Source of the DNA: Saccharolobus caldissimus
GTDB taxonomy: Archaea; Thermoproteota; Thermoprotei_A; Sulfolobales; Sulfolobaceae
DNA length: 64,000 nucleotides
Assembly: GCF_020886315.1 (NCBI RefSeq)
Contig: NZ_AP025226.1
Coordinates: 1,018,001 to 1,082,000, forward strand
Direction: 5' to 3'
This document shows, one piece after another, positions 55,695-64,000 of this stretch (its first letter is position 1; each line of letters starts with the position of its first letter). The position numbers and the translations under genes are program-made. Under the pieces are notes generated by a model. It searched no databases. It worked only from the letters and a program-made list of their open reading frames with translations, and was not told where the DNA came from.

Positions 55695-56490
55695 GATAGT
55701 GTCGTCATTAGGGTATAAATTCTGGGATTAGTCTTCTCTCCCATAAGACTAGTGCTATGGAGTACTTTATCATGCTTATGCTCCTATTCACTGCCTTTGT
55801 TGCCCTCTTAAAGCGTACAAGCCTATCCCTTAGTGAGGAATGTAGCCCCTCGTTGGGGTTAACGGGTGAGACAATCGTGTGATCCTTTAACCAAAAGTAA
55901 ACGTTGTAATCATCACTCACCCACCTACCCTCATCCGGTAAGTACATTTTAATCTCACTGAAAGTATTCTCATCCCTATCACCAACAGAGTAAACTAGGT
56001 AGAGTCCAAGACTCGTGAAAACGTAACAAGTGAAGACCCACTTGTAGAAAGCCCTAGTGTTTCTGTACAAGTACGTCCACATCTCATCAACAACCTTAGT
56101 AACAACCTTACCCTTAACAAACTCTTTAGCCTTATTCCATAAGTCAACTAGCTTCTCATACTTCCTCCCACCATAACGCTTAACCCAAGTGAAAACAGTA
56201 CCCAAAGGTACGTTAAGAACCCTAGAAATAGCCCTCATACTCATACCATTAGCATACATTCTTAAAGCCTCCTCCTTAACCCTCTTATGATAATGATGCC
56301 TAGAAGCATCACCCAAAAAACGCTTACCACAATCCCTACACAAAAACTTCTGCCTACCCCAAGACTTACCACACTTAACAACATGATGACTACCACAAGA
56401 AGGACAAGTTAAGTCTTGCCTAAATACAGGCTTCCTACCCATAAGTAATACTCGTAATACAAGAATTTATACCCTAATGACGACACTATC
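55695..56490 (-). mobile_element. complete IS1-family insertion sequence, 796 bp (ISC796-like)
   Basis: Perfect 29-bp terminal inverted repeats (beginning GATAGTGTCGTCATTAGGGT) are at 55695-55723 and 56462-56490. The flanks TCCACACT and TTCACACT form an 8-bp target duplication with one mismatch, as expected for IS1-type insertion (8-9 bp). The single transposase gene is intact, so the element may be active. Its length equals that of the S. solfataricus IS1-family element I know as ISC796. Confidence 0.9.
55708..56442 (-). CDS. IS1-family transposase
   Basis: A 244-residue transposase in one frame, unlike bacterial IS1 with its two frames. The N-terminal zinc ribbon (CPSCGSHHVVKCGKSWGRQKFLCRDCGKRF) is followed by a helix-turn-helix (SMRAISRVLNVPLGTVFTWVKR) and the DDE-type catalytic domain (VVDEMWTYL, WVSDDYNVY, NPNEGLHSSLRDRL-VRFKRATKAVNRS). 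It is intact. Its ends lie inside the terminal repeats. Confidence 0.9.
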   Translation of the reverse strand: MGRKPVFRQDLTCPSCGSHHVVKCGKSWGRQKFLCRDCGKRFLGDASRHHYHKRVKEEALRMYANGMSMRAISRVLNVPLGTVFTWVKRYGGRKYEKLVDLWNKAKEFVKGKVVTKVVDEMWTYLYRNTRAFYKWVFTCYVFTSLGLYLVYSVGDRDENTFSEIKMYLPDEGRWVSDDYNVYFWLKDHTIVSPVNPNEGLHSSLRDRLVRFKRATKAVNRSISMIKYSIALVLWERRLIPEFIP

Positions 56491-56646
56491 TTCACACTCA
56501 ATATGGGCGAGATAATAGCTTACGGAATAGTTATAATCGTAGAGAAGATAAATTAAATTTTCAATAAAATATATATCCTTATTTATATTCAGTTATTTAC
56601 TAGAAAAATTTATATAATCGCCATTTTAACTAATCATTTAGAGAAA

Positions 56647-58071
56647 ATGAGTAGAAGAACTAAAATTGTTATAGTTTCTGCTTTGATATTAATTGTCATC
56701 ATAATATTAACAATTGTAATCAACAATTACAATACTCTTTACATACTCTACGTTAAGTATACTAATCCTAAGGATATAAATGTGATATTCTTCAAATACT
56801 CCCCCAACAAATTAACATTGTTACAAAACGTTTCCGTAAGCATTTTCGCATTCTACCCAACAACAAATGGTACCGTAATTAGGAGAATACTAGTTGCAAA
56901 TGATACTAGCTACGTGAAAATACCCTTGAGCAACTTAACCATAATAGTAAAGCATTGGATAAAGCACTATGGCTATAATATCTCCCCATCACTACTAGGA
57001 TTCGCATCATACACAATAAACGAGCAAAACGAGACAATAGCATACATACAACCATTCACAATAACAATCTCACCATACAACATAACACACGGAATAGGAA
57101 AAACAGTAATAAAACTATTCATTAAACCAAGGAAAATTATAATAAAAAGAAAAGACCTCACTACTACAACAACTACAACAACAGTACCTCAAGAACAAGC
57201 AAAAGGAAACCTAATATTCTACCTAAACAAAGTGTGGTTCTACCCATCAAACAAAAGCCTAGGAATAATACCACTATCAATAGCCTACGTAACTGATACA
57301 AACTACAAAGATTACGTAGGTAGTTTATTACTTAAGGAAGGCTATTCACAAGCATCTGGAATACAATTCAAATTCGGAGTTTTAGTACTAGGATACCCAG
57401 TAACCATTTCAGGCTTCTCAATAACCACAAGTGCTAGTAATCTAGTAATATGTGAAAAAGGAAATTATGGTAAAAGTACAAATACTAATTTTTTGGAAAT
57501 TTATACTATGGGTCAGATTGCTGTTGCAAATTATAGTGTGTATTTCTATTGTTTATCTGCACCTTGTGCTCCCCCACAATTTTACGGTTATTGTGATGAG
57601 GCATTTTTAACTGGGTTAGAAGTTGTTAGTTCTGGATCAAGTTATTTACCAGCATTATATAATACAACAATTCCCAACGTTCCCCCTAGTGAGTATTTCT
57701 CAAAGAACTTAACATTCCTATTTAGTGTGAATCCTACTACACTTACTAATTCATATACTTCAGTTTCGATTTATACTTCTAATGGTTACGGTACTTATAG
57801 TGTTCCTATTGGCTTAATTATTAAGATTGCTGAATCGTTGAGTGAGAGTATTCCTTCATGGTTGTCATCAATTTTGGCAGTAGTCTCACCTTATGTGGGG
57901 ATTGTTGCATTTACAAATTCTTATTCTTACTTTGCATCGACAATCTCGATAACTAATTTTTCCTCGTATACTTATTACGTATATTTAATGAACGCTAGTG
58001 TCCCTTATTGTATTAGTGGAGAGAAATACTATATACCATATTATTACTATTATATAAATTACACATCATAA
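56647..58071 (+). CDS. hypothetical surface protein with N-terminal membrane anchor
   Basis: A 474-residue protein. One transmembrane segment (IVIVSALILIVIIILTIVI) after a basic start anchors an extracellular region with many N-x-S/T sequons. A Thr-rich linker (DLTTTTTTTTVPQEQ, near residue 178) joins two beta-rich domains; the second has several Cys residues (LVICEKG, YFYCLSAPCAPPQFYGYCDE) that could form disulfides, and a Tyr-rich end. The codon style changes near 57470 from A/C-rich to T-rich on the coding strand. I do not recognise a family; an envelope, pilus or virus-related protein is possible. Confidence 0.55.
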   Translation: MSRRTKIVIVSALILIVIIILTIVINNYNTLYILYVKYTNPKDINVIFFKYSPNKLTLLQNVSVSIFAFYPTTNGTVIRRILVANDTSYVKIPLSNLTIIVKHWIKHYGYNISPSLLGFASYTINEQNETIAYIQPFTITISPYNITHGIGKTVIKLFIKPRKIIIKRKDLTTTTTTTTVPQEQAKGNLIFYLNKVWFYPSNKSLGIIPLSIAYVTDTNYKDYVGSLLLKEGYSQASGIQFKFGVLVLGYPVTISGFSITTSASNLVICEKGNYGKSTNTNFLEIYTMGQIAVANYSVYFYCLSAPCAPPQFYGYCDEAFLTGLEVVSSGSSYLPALYNTTIPNVPPSEYFSKNLTFLFSVNPTTLTNSYTSVSIYTSNGYGTYSVPIGLIIKIAESLSESIPSWLSSILAVVSPYVGIVAFTNSYSYFASTISITNFSSYTYYVYLMNASVPYCISGEKYYIPYYYYYINYTS

Positions 58072-58449
58072 TTTATACATTATAATTTGAAGATATCTAG
58101 AAGAGAATTTAAAGAATTTAAGTTTTTGTTTATTTTAATTTATGAATTAGTTTACCTTTCTTAGTTCTTAAGCTAGACGAATTGGAATAAATTCTAAGCT
58201 AATCTGGATTATAAGTTAGTTATACATTTCTATTGAGAAAAATTAAATAATTCCACGAAGCATGTTTATTTTATTAGATCATATGCAGTTATTATGCCTT
58301 CATTAAGTTAGCTAGATTCTAATTTCAATTTTCAATTAATATTTATAATATAATTTATTTATAAATATAACACAAAGATAAAAGGTAAGTCACACTTTCT
58401 TAATTAGTTGAATAATTTATTTTAACTCTAATTTTATTTTAATATATAT
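58072..58449. other. intergenic with a dispersed repeat
   Basis: AT-rich DNA. The only notable content is the 38-bp repeat listed at 58187. Confidence 0.35.
58187..58224 (+). repeat. 38-bp dispersed repeat, copy 2
   Basis: Matches 45229-45266 with two differences in 38 (core CTAATCTGGATTA). Confidence 0.6.
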
Positions 58450-58567
58450 AAAAATGTTAATATTAAGCTATAAATTATTCCATGAAGGGAATTTATCCGT
58501 AGTATAACTGCTTATGCTTTTATGGGCTCACTTACTTAATTTGTATAAATATTAATATTTTATTTTT
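58450..58567 (-). mobile_element. about 118-bp MITE (copy D), diverged
   Basis: On the minus strand AAGTAAGTGAGCCCATAA, GCATAAGCAGTTATAC and TTTATAGCTTAATATTAACA align with copies A-C, with more differences and eroded ends. It sits at the end of an IS110-type transposase remnant, into which it seems to have inserted. Confidence 0.6.
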
Positions 58568-58748
58568 ATAAAATACTAATACGCAAGGCTTTAGTTTAAG
58601 TATTTCTTCATAGCTCTTCTTATTGTTCTTGTATCTTCTCATTCTCCCCTTACTTATTACGAAGTATCCTTTTGATATATCTATTCCTAAAACCTCTCCA
58701 CTAATTATTGCACTTATATTCGTTAGCGTTTCCGTAAAGTTATTAGAC
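58568..58748 (-). pseudogene. IS110-type transposase N-terminal remnant
   Basis: The minus strand reads SGEVLGIDISKGYFVISKGR then MRRYKNNKKSYEEILKLKPCVLVF, which resembles the start of the DEDD domain of IS110-family transposases (G-I-D-I-S-K). The reading is lost at the MITE on one side and at stop codons on the other. There is no start codon and no C-terminal domain. Confidence 0.55.
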
Positions 58749-58859
58749 TTAATTTAAGCTCTTTATAACCTTGTACGTATTCAATAGAATCTACTAGTTG
58801 AAGCATTTCAATTAGTAATGAAGATAAATAAGGCTAAGAAATTACTGGAAATAGATATT

Positions 58860-59459
58860 ATGAAATTTTTATTACTTTTCTCATCTGGTTTGGACTCATC
58901 TTCAGTTGCATATTATTATGCTAAAAAAGGTCTGGATTTCGACTGTCTTTTCATAAATTACGGACAATCCTCAGCTAGGATGCAGCTGAAATATGGTAAA
59001 ATTATATGTGAGAAGTTAAAAAGAAGGCTGATAATTATTAATGCTAAAAATCTTGGTGAGGCTTTTGTAAATAATAATTGGTTAAGACCACATGAACCCA
59101 TAATTCATAGGAATTTAGTAATAGTTCCCATAGCTATTGCTTACGCTAAGCAAAATGGTTACAAAAGAGTTATCATGGCTACGATAAAGGAGGACTGTGA
59201 ATACGAGCCCAATAGAAGGGATATAATGGAAAAGCTTAAGGAATTAGGTGAGATATTAGGTGTTAGATTTGAAACTCCTTTTGTTAATTTTCCTAAATAT
59301 CTACTTCTAAAAATAGGTATAAAAAGCGGATTAGATCCATCCCTTACTTATTCGTGCTTGTTAGGTCATAAATATCACTGTGGTAAATGTAGTCAATGCT
59401 TAAAGAGAATTGAGGCTTTTAAACAAGCTAAAATAAGGGATCCAACAATATATAAATGA
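58860..59459 (+). CDS. QueC-like PP-loop enzyme (7-cyano-7-deazaguanine synthase family)
   Basis: A 199-residue protein from the ATG giving MKFLLLFSSGLDSSS; a longer frame starts 14 codons upstream. SSGLDSSS is the PP-loop ATP site (usually SGGLDS), and YSCLLGHKYHCGKCSQCLKR is the C-terminal zinc motif C-x2-G-x3-H-C-G-x-C-x2-C of QueC. QueC makes preQ0, the precursor of archaeosine in tRNA. One Ser replaces the first Gly of the PP-loop, a mild deviation, and other QueC-like ATPases cannot be excluded. No other archaeosine genes are next to it. Confidence 0.7.
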   Translation: MKFLLLFSSGLDSSSVAYYYAKKGLDFDCLFINYGQSSARMQLKYGKIICEKLKRRLIIINAKNLGEAFVNNNWLRPHEPIIHRNLVIVPIAIAYAKQNGYKRVIMATIKEDCEYEPNRRDIMEKLKELGEILGVRFETPFVNFPKYLLLKIGIKSGLDPSLTYSCLLGHKYHCGKCSQCLKRIEAFKQAKIRDPTIYK

Positions 59460-59669
59460 GTTCTTATAAAGGCTAGTGATAAACTTAAATTACATTAGAA
59501 ATCTAAATAATTTATTAATATTATATTATTTTTAATATATTACCATTTATGTTACAATAAAATATAATTTACTTATAGATGATTATGATTTTTATGAAAA
59601 TTATTAATATAATTAAGTTAAAAAGCAATTAGTAATGCAGCTAAGATTATATTAGTTAGAATTAAAAAG

Positions 59670-59972
59670 TTATTTTGATGGTAATTGTGGTATGAATGGT
59701 TCTTCTTCAAAAACTATTTTATCTCCTATTATATCTGCCTTTATTAATCTGCAATTAATACAGGGAGTTTTAGATTCTGGTTCTTTAATTAATTCTCCAG
59801 TAATCAGGCTAAATACAGCCTTATGGAAGGGGCACATTATCTTATCGTCAAATATCTTTCCTTCATTTAAAGGTCTTTTCTTATGAGGACATCCAGCTAA
59901 CCAATAATATTTCTTACCGTCCTTTTCATAAATTATTATCGGGTATCCGTTAATTTGTGTGAAACTTATCAT
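59670..59972 (-). CDS. Rieske-type [2Fe-2S] ferredoxin
   Basis: A 100-residue single-domain protein with the Rieske ligands C28-x-H30 in AGCPHKKRPL and C47-x2-H50 in MCPFHKAVF. Two extra Cys residues in TPCINCRL near the C-terminus are unusual and could bind metal or form a disulfide. It probably carries electrons to an oxygenase or serves as a subunit-like ferredoxin; no oxygenase gene is adjacent. Confidence 0.8.
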   Translation of the reverse strand: MISFTQINGYPIIIYEKDGKKYYWLAGCPHKKRPLNEGKIFDDKIMCPFHKAVFSLITGELIKEPESKTPCINCRLIKADIIGDKIVFEEEPFIPQLPSK

Positions 59973-60493
59973 AACTTAACATTACCTAATTCTCGTTAAA
60001 AAGTTAGCTTACTGAACATGTGCCAAAATTGTTATAAGTTTATTGTTTTTATCATTTAAATTTACTAGTATTCATTATTTATAAAGTATCATATTCTGCT
60101 TTAAATTATCATTTAGCTAATCTCATTTTGGATGACAATTTCACTCATTTTATTGGAAATATAAATGGATATAGAATAAAATCTTTAATGAAGGTCTCCT
60201 AGAATGGCTATTAGTTTCTCACATATCATTGCTGATAATTTTACGCTCTTTTACTGTGTATGCACCACCTACTATATATTATATATTTTCTAAATTTTAT
60301 ATTGAGAAATTTCTATCAGTTTTATCTTATATTTTACGAGCAGGCATTCATACACTATTTTCCTCCTATCCTCATTGAAGGTGTATCTGAATAACTGTTC
60401 AGATAAATCACGCCTCCTATGACTACTATTGAGATAATAAAGGTACAGAGAAATAAACAGAAAAGTTTAAATTAGTTTTATTTCTGTATTATT
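59973..60493. other. intergenic gap, nothing recognised
   Basis: About 520 bp of AT-rich sequence with no reading frame or repeat identified. The GTG start of the decayed relE gene is at its right end. Confidence 0.35.
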
Positions 60494-60801
60494 GTGGTTT
60501 GTAAAGAGTGGAAAATAAGGTTTAAGATGAGGAAAGCCGTAACTTTCAAAGAATTTGTAGACTATATATCTAACGAATTTTCTAACATAAAAATTTTGAA
60601 TAACATAAGGGAGAAGATTAAATTGCTCAGAAATGATCCTTTCAGATATTCTAAGGAGAAGTTAGGAAAGGATAAATACGGCAATCCAATGTTCTCTATA
60701 GAAGTTACGGGGGATATAAGAATACTTTATAGCGTTGATCCAAAAATTGTGTAGTGTTCATTTGGGAGGTCGGGTCTCATAAGAAGGTTTACGGGCGTTA
60801 G
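60494..60801 (+). pseudogene. RelE-type toxin gene inactivated by a one-base deletion
   Basis: The frame MVCKEWKIRFKMRKAVTFKE continues through EKLGKDKYGNPMFSIEV and ends prematurely at SVDPKIV-stop. The paralog at 11.7 kb reads SVDPKNCIVFIWEIGSHKKVYG. Restoring one A in the run at about 60742 gives NCVVFIWEVGSHKKVYGR-stop, so a single deletion in a homopolymer removed the catalytic C-terminus. It could also be a sequencing error. Confidence 0.8.
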
Positions 60802-60907
60802 CTTTCTCCTTAACTTTCTTTATTACTTCATCAAATAATTTATCTATGTCTTCATCATTCTCTAACTCAAGGAATCTTTCTCCATCTTCATCTTCAACAA
60901 TTCTCAT
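60758..60907 (-). CDS. probable antitoxin facing the broken relE gene
   Basis: A 49-residue product, MRIVEDEDGERFLELENDED then a basic end KANARKPSYETRPPK. It is homologous to the 51-residue product at 11551-11706 and likewise overlaps the 3' end of a relE gene on the opposite strand by about 45 bp. The open frame is short but conserved in two loci, which supports coding. Confidence 0.6.
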   Translation of the reverse strand: MRIVEDEDGERFLELENDEDIDKLFDEVIKKVKEKANARKPSYETRPPK

Positions 60908-60979
60908 ATGTATACACTACTTACAGGGGTTATTAAAGGAATGTGTTAATGAAATTATTCTTTGGGCGAATAGTGTAGA

Positions 60980-61008
60980 AATAGTATCGTTATTATGTTA
61001 TAAATTGT
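60980..61008 (+). repeat. solo IS1-type terminal repeat
   Basis: This 29-bp stretch matches the terminal repeat of the IS1-family element at 23 of 29 positions (ATAGTATCGTTATTA against ATAGTGTCGTCATTA), with no second end of its own. It lies 10 bp before MITE copy B, so it may be the relic of another insertion. Confidence 0.5.
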
Positions 61009-61018
61009 TAAATAGAGT

Positions 61019-61135
61019 AAGAGTGTCGCTATTAAGATGCAAATGAGTAAGTGAGCTTATAAGTGCATAAGTAACGTTATACTCTATAACGGATTACTTT
61101 GTGGCAAAAATTTATAGCTCAATATTAACACTATC
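61019..61135 (+). mobile_element. about 117-bp MITE (copy B), IS1-derived type
   Basis: Ends AGTGTCGCTATTAAG and the right end (complement GATAGTGTTAATATTGAG) correspond to the IS1-family ends. The interior GAGTAAGTGAGCTTATAAG then GTAACGTTATACTCTATAAC is nearly identical to copy C on the other strand at 52.4 kb. It lies directly upstream of the amidase gene and may contribute to its promoter region. Confidence 0.75.
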
Positions 61136-61183
61136 AAATTTTCAATGTAAAAAGTTATTAAGAATAAAATAGTTATTTAGCTT

Positions 61184-62698
61184 ATGGAAATAAAACTTCC
61201 TACATTAGAGGAATTAAGACAAATTTCTAAACAATTTAATTTAGATCTTGAAGATGAAGAATTAAAATCCTTCTTATCATTAATTTCACTTCAGCTTGAA
61301 TCATATAAAAGATTAGATATATTACCAGATAATATTCCAAGGCCAAAATATCCTAGGCATATAGGAAGACCACCTACTGTCGAGGAAAACCCTTATGGAG
61401 CCTTAGCGTGGATTACTTCAATTAAAGGTAAGGATGAAGGAAAATTGAAGAATAAGAGAATTTGTATTAAAGATAATGTAATGGTAGCTGGAGTTCCTAT
61501 GCTTAATGGTTCGCGAATATTAGAGGGTTTTATTCCAGATATGGATGCTACAGTAGTAGCTAGAATTCTCGATGAGGGCGGAGAAATTGTGGCAAAGACT
61601 ACTTGTGAAGATCTTTGCTTCTCTGGTGGTAGTCATACTTCTTTTCCTTTACCAGTCTTAAATCCAAGGAATACTGAATACATGGCCGGAGGGTCCTCAA
61701 GTGGTAGTGCAGTAGCAGTTGCTTCTGGATACTGCGATATGGCAATTGGTGGAGATCAAGGTGGTTCTATAAGGATTCCTAGTTCATGGGTAGGAATATA
61801 TGGCTTAAAGCCTACGTATGGGTTAGTTCCTTATACTGGGGCTTTTTCCATAGAACCTACATTAGATCATTTGGGTCCAATGGCAAATAGTGTAAAAGAT
61901 GTTGCGGTATTGTTAGAAGTAATAGCTGGAAGAGACGACTTAGATCCAAGACAACCTGAAAGTTTGCCTTATCCTCCTGTTAAACCATATTCTAAACTTG
62001 TAGAAGGAGAAGTAAAAGGAATGAAAGTAGGTATAGTTAAGGAGGGATTTGGATGGCCTAACTCGGAAAATGATGTAGATGAATTAGTTTATGCTTCAGC
62101 TAAAAAGTTCGAAGAGTTAGGTGTAAAAGTTGAGGAGACTTCAATACCATTACATAGAATGGGTCTCGATATATGGACTCCTATTGCAGTTGAGGGAGCT
62201 ACTGCTACTATGATACTTGGAAGTGGATTAGGTTGGGGACGTAAGGGTTTATTTGAAACTTCTATAGCTGAGTTCTTTGGTAACTCATTAAGAACAAGAG
62301 CTAGAGATCTTCCTAATACAGTAAAGGGCGTGCTATTAATAGGGTATTTCATGATAACTAGGTATAATAATAAGTACTACGCTAAGGCTAGAAATCTTTC
62401 CTTAATTTTAAAGAAAGCTTATGATAATGCTTTAAGTAAATATGATGCCTTAATAATGCCTACTACTCCTATGAAAGCAATGAAATATAAGTCTAATCCC
62501 TCATTTGAGGAGTACTTTATGATGGCTTTAGGAATGATAAACAATACTGCTCCATTTGACGTAACTGGGCATCCTGCAATTAACGTACCAGTGGGTTACT
62601 CACATGGTTTGCCAGTAGGTATGATGATTATAGGGAGACATTTTGAAGATGATGTTGTGTTGAAGTTAGCGTACGCTTTTGAACATTTAAGTAAATAA
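61184..62698 (+). CDS. amidase (amidase-signature family)
   Basis: A 504-residue amidase-signature enzyme. The Ser-cisSer-Lys triad is visible: Lys in [10 protein letters not shown], the cis-Ser in [15 protein letters not shown] and the nucleophile Ser in [13 protein letters not shown]. It hydrolyses amides to acids and ammonia. The substrate is unclear; length and motifs fit broad-range aliphatic/aryl amidases known from Sulfolobus. The N-terminal 70 residues form a helical extension. It precedes an MBL hydrolase on the same strand, possibly one pathway. Confidence 0.85.
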   Translation: MEIKLPTLEELRQISKQFNLDLEDEELKSFLSLISLQLESYKRLDILPDNIPRPKYPRHIGRPPTVEENPYGALAWITSIKGKDEGKLKNKRICIKDNVMVAGVPMLNGSRILEGFIPDMDATVVARILDEGGEIVAKTTCEDLCFSGGSHTSFPLPVLNPRNTEYMAGGSSSGSAVAVASGYCDMAIGGDQGGSIRIPSSWVGIYGLKPTYGLVPYTGAFSIEPTLDHLGPMANSVKDVAVLLEVIAGRDDLDPRQPESLPYPPVKPYSKLVEGEVKGMKVGIVKEGFGWPNSENDVDELVYASAKKFEELGVKVEETSIPLHRMGLDIWTPIAVEGATATMILGSGLGWGRKGLFETSIAEFFGNSLRTRARDLPNTVKGVLLIGYFMITRYNNKYYAKARNLSLILKKAYDNALSKYDALIMPTTPMKAMKYKSNPSFEEYFMMALGMINNTAPFDVTGHPAINVPVGYSHGLPVGMMIIGRHFEDDVVLKLAYAFEHLSK

Positions 62699-62760
62699 TT
62701 TTCAAAAAATTATTATTTTGCTAGCTAATCTTTAAATGGCATATGGAGCTATTATATATC

Positions 62761-63456
62761 ATGGTTTGGAAAGTTCTTTTACCTGGAGTCCCCCTTTATA
62801 CTAATTTAGGTTTTTTAGGGTTTTGCAACATCTCTCTCATACAAAGTGATGGTAAGAACTTAATCTATGATCCAGGCCATTTTGGCAATAAGGAGGCTTT
62901 ATTGAACTCATTAAAAAGTATTGGTCTTTCAGTTTCGGACATTGATGGAGTTATTGTCTCTCATTTGCATTATGATCATTCATTAAATTCCTTGATATTT
63001 CCTAAAGCAAAAGTATATGTGTCTCAAAGAGAAGTTGAATATGCTTTAAGTGAGACTTCTGATCCATATATAGTAAATTATTTACCTACCCTTCTTAAGG
63101 ATAAATTAGTTAAAGTAAAGGATGGAGACGAAATATATGGTCTGAAGTTTATTTTATTGCCTGGGCATACTGCAGGTACTATGGGAACTTTATACGGAGA
63201 TGTGCTATTCGTAGGCGATGCAATAAAATATATAAGCGATGCTAAGAGGAGAAAGACCTCCTTTGCATATTATAATATTGATGAAGCTAATGAAAGTATA
63301 AATAAGGCTTTATCTATAGGTAAGGTAATTGTACCAGGACATGACATACCTTTTAGGATAGATGAAAATACAATTACTCCACTAGTAGAATATAAGAACG
63401 AGTTAATAATATATTTAAAAAATAATATTAATATAATCACGAAAATGGAGTATTAG
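62761..63456 (+). CDS. MBL-fold hydrolase (lactonase-like)
   Basis: A 231-residue metallo-beta-lactamase-fold protein, starting at MVWKVLLPG; a TATA-like TTTAAAT lies about 26 bp upstream and supports this over the ATG six codons earlier. The metal motif is SHLHYDHS, with LLPGHTAGT, FVGDAIKY and IVPGHDIPF supplying further ligands. It resembles N-acyl-homoserine lactonase-like members, but the substrate is unknown. It follows the amidase by 62 bp and precedes a metabolite:H+ symporter. Confidence 0.8.
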   Translation: MVWKVLLPGVPLYTNLGFLGFCNISLIQSDGKNLIYDPGHFGNKEALLNSLKSIGLSVSDIDGVIVSHLHYDHSLNSLIFPKAKVYVSQREVEYALSETSDPYIVNYLPTLLKDKLVKVKDGDEIYGLKFILLPGHTAGTMGTLYGDVLFVGDAIKYISDAKRRKTSFAYYNIDEANESINKALSIGKVIVPGHDIPFRIDENTITPLVEYKNELIIYLKNNINIITKMEY

Positions 63457-63521
63457 TCATTAATGGTTTTTTACTTTCATAGCTAGAAAAGTTTATTAAG
63501 ATGTTTAGAAGACGGTTAATT

Positions 63522-64000
63522 ATGGTTTCGATGAAGAATAAGGTAATAATTGCATCTAGCTTTGGAATGGCCCTAGAATGGTATGATTTCTTTACCTATA
63601 GTTATGTAGCAACTATAATAGCACCTCTATTTTTCCCTTCAATTAATCCTATTGCCTCATTACTTGCTGTATATGTAACTTTCTTTATAGGTTTTTTAGG
63701 TAGGCCTTTGGGAGGAATTATTTTCGGTTACTTAGGAGATAAATTAGGAAGGAGATATAGTTTAATATTTACAATCTTGCTTACGGGCTTTAGCGTATTT
63801 TTCATAGGACTACTACCTACTTATTATCAAATAGGTATATTAGCCCCAATATTGCTGGCATTGCTTAGATTTCTCGATGGAGTTGCATTAGGTGGTGAGT
63901 GGGGAGGCGCGTTTTCCTTAACTTCAGAATATGTTAATCCTAATAGAAGGGGTTTATATTCCGGCATACTTCAATCTACGGTCTCTATAGCAAGTCTTTT
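63522..64000 (+). CDS. MFS metabolite:H+ symporter (MHS family), truncated by the window edge
   Basis: The first 159 codons of an MFS protein (MVSMKNKVIIASSFGMALEW then YDFFTYSYVATIIAP). FGYLGDKLGRRYSLIFTI is motif A and RFLDGVALGGEWGGAFSL is typical of the MHS (sugar/carboxylate:H+ symporter) family. A TATA-like GTTTATTAAG lies 25-30 bp upstream, so I prefer this ATG over one 7 codons earlier. The C-terminal two thirds are beyond the window. It probably imports the substrate handled by the amidase or MBL enzyme. Confidence 0.8.
   Translation, partial: MVSMKNKVIIASSFGMALEWYDFFTYSYVATIIAPLFFPSINPIASLLAVYVTFFIGFLGRPLGGIIFGYLGDKLGRRYSLIFTILLTGFSVFFIGLLPTYYQIGILAPILLALLRFLDGVALGGEWGGAFSLTSEYVNPNRRGLYSGILQSTVSIASL

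Overview
The window looks like chromosomal DNA of a thermoacidophilic crenarchaeon of the Sulfolobaceae, most likely Saccharolobus/Sulfolobus. The evidence is a low G+C content, archaeal TATA boxes placed about 25 bp before many (often leaderless) start codons, and families that are largely Sulfolobales specific: DUF973, DUF929, PaREP1, a GH116 glycosidase of the Sso1353 type, and an Lrp-type regulator linked to a 2-oxoacid:ferredoxin oxidoreductase operon. It also holds many IS and MITE remnants typical of this group. I found no rRNA, tRNA or CRISPR array.

Layout. 0-12 kb is accessory: hypothetical genes, a ribbon-helix-helix protein, an intact HEPN-MNT pair, an antitoxin-PIN toxin-antitoxin cluster, an MFS transporter overlapping an M19 dipeptidase, a surface protein, and a RelE-type toxin lying tail to tail over its probable antitoxin. 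12.8-28.5 kb is mainly metabolism and transport: class I amidotransferase, two aldehyde dehydrogenases, MFS exporter, isochorismatase-like hydrolase, amidohydrolase, SSS symporter with its DUF3311 partner, lactate permease and DUF1028 protein. A broken MNT-HEPN pair and a coiled-coil protein with a recent 273-bp tandem duplication interrupt it. 28.5-30.5 kb is a scar region with a MITE, a truncated vapB and a tnpB remnant.

30.5-36.6 kb is the best-defined functional unit. It contains a small membrane protein, an OFA-type MFS permease, a three-gene 2-oxoacid:ferredoxin oxidoreductase (gamma-delta fusion, alpha, beta) and an Lrp/AsnC regulator. Matching palindromic boxes lie before the permease operon and before the regulator. 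By the Ss-LrpB precedent such an operon is called porDAB, but the gene layout, the Arg in the substrate loop and the permease neighbour fit oxalate oxidoreductase better than pyruvate oxidoreductase.

36.7-52.3 kb carries a DUF973 protein, a GH116 glycosidase, a MarR/MFS efflux pair, a nucleoside phosphorylase, a secreted phosphoesterase, a TrmB regulator, an MFS transporter, an ETHE1-like MBL enzyme and a DUF929 protein. 52.3-61.2 kb is again mobile-element rich: an inverted and broken IS200/IS605 element, tandem PaREP1 genes, a complete 796-bp IS1-family element with perfect 29-bp terminal inverted repeats, and MITEs sharing its ends. QueC-like and Rieske genes and a second, decayed RelE/antitoxin pair lie there too. 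The right end has an amidase, an MBL hydrolase and the start of a metabolite:proton symporter cut by the window edge.
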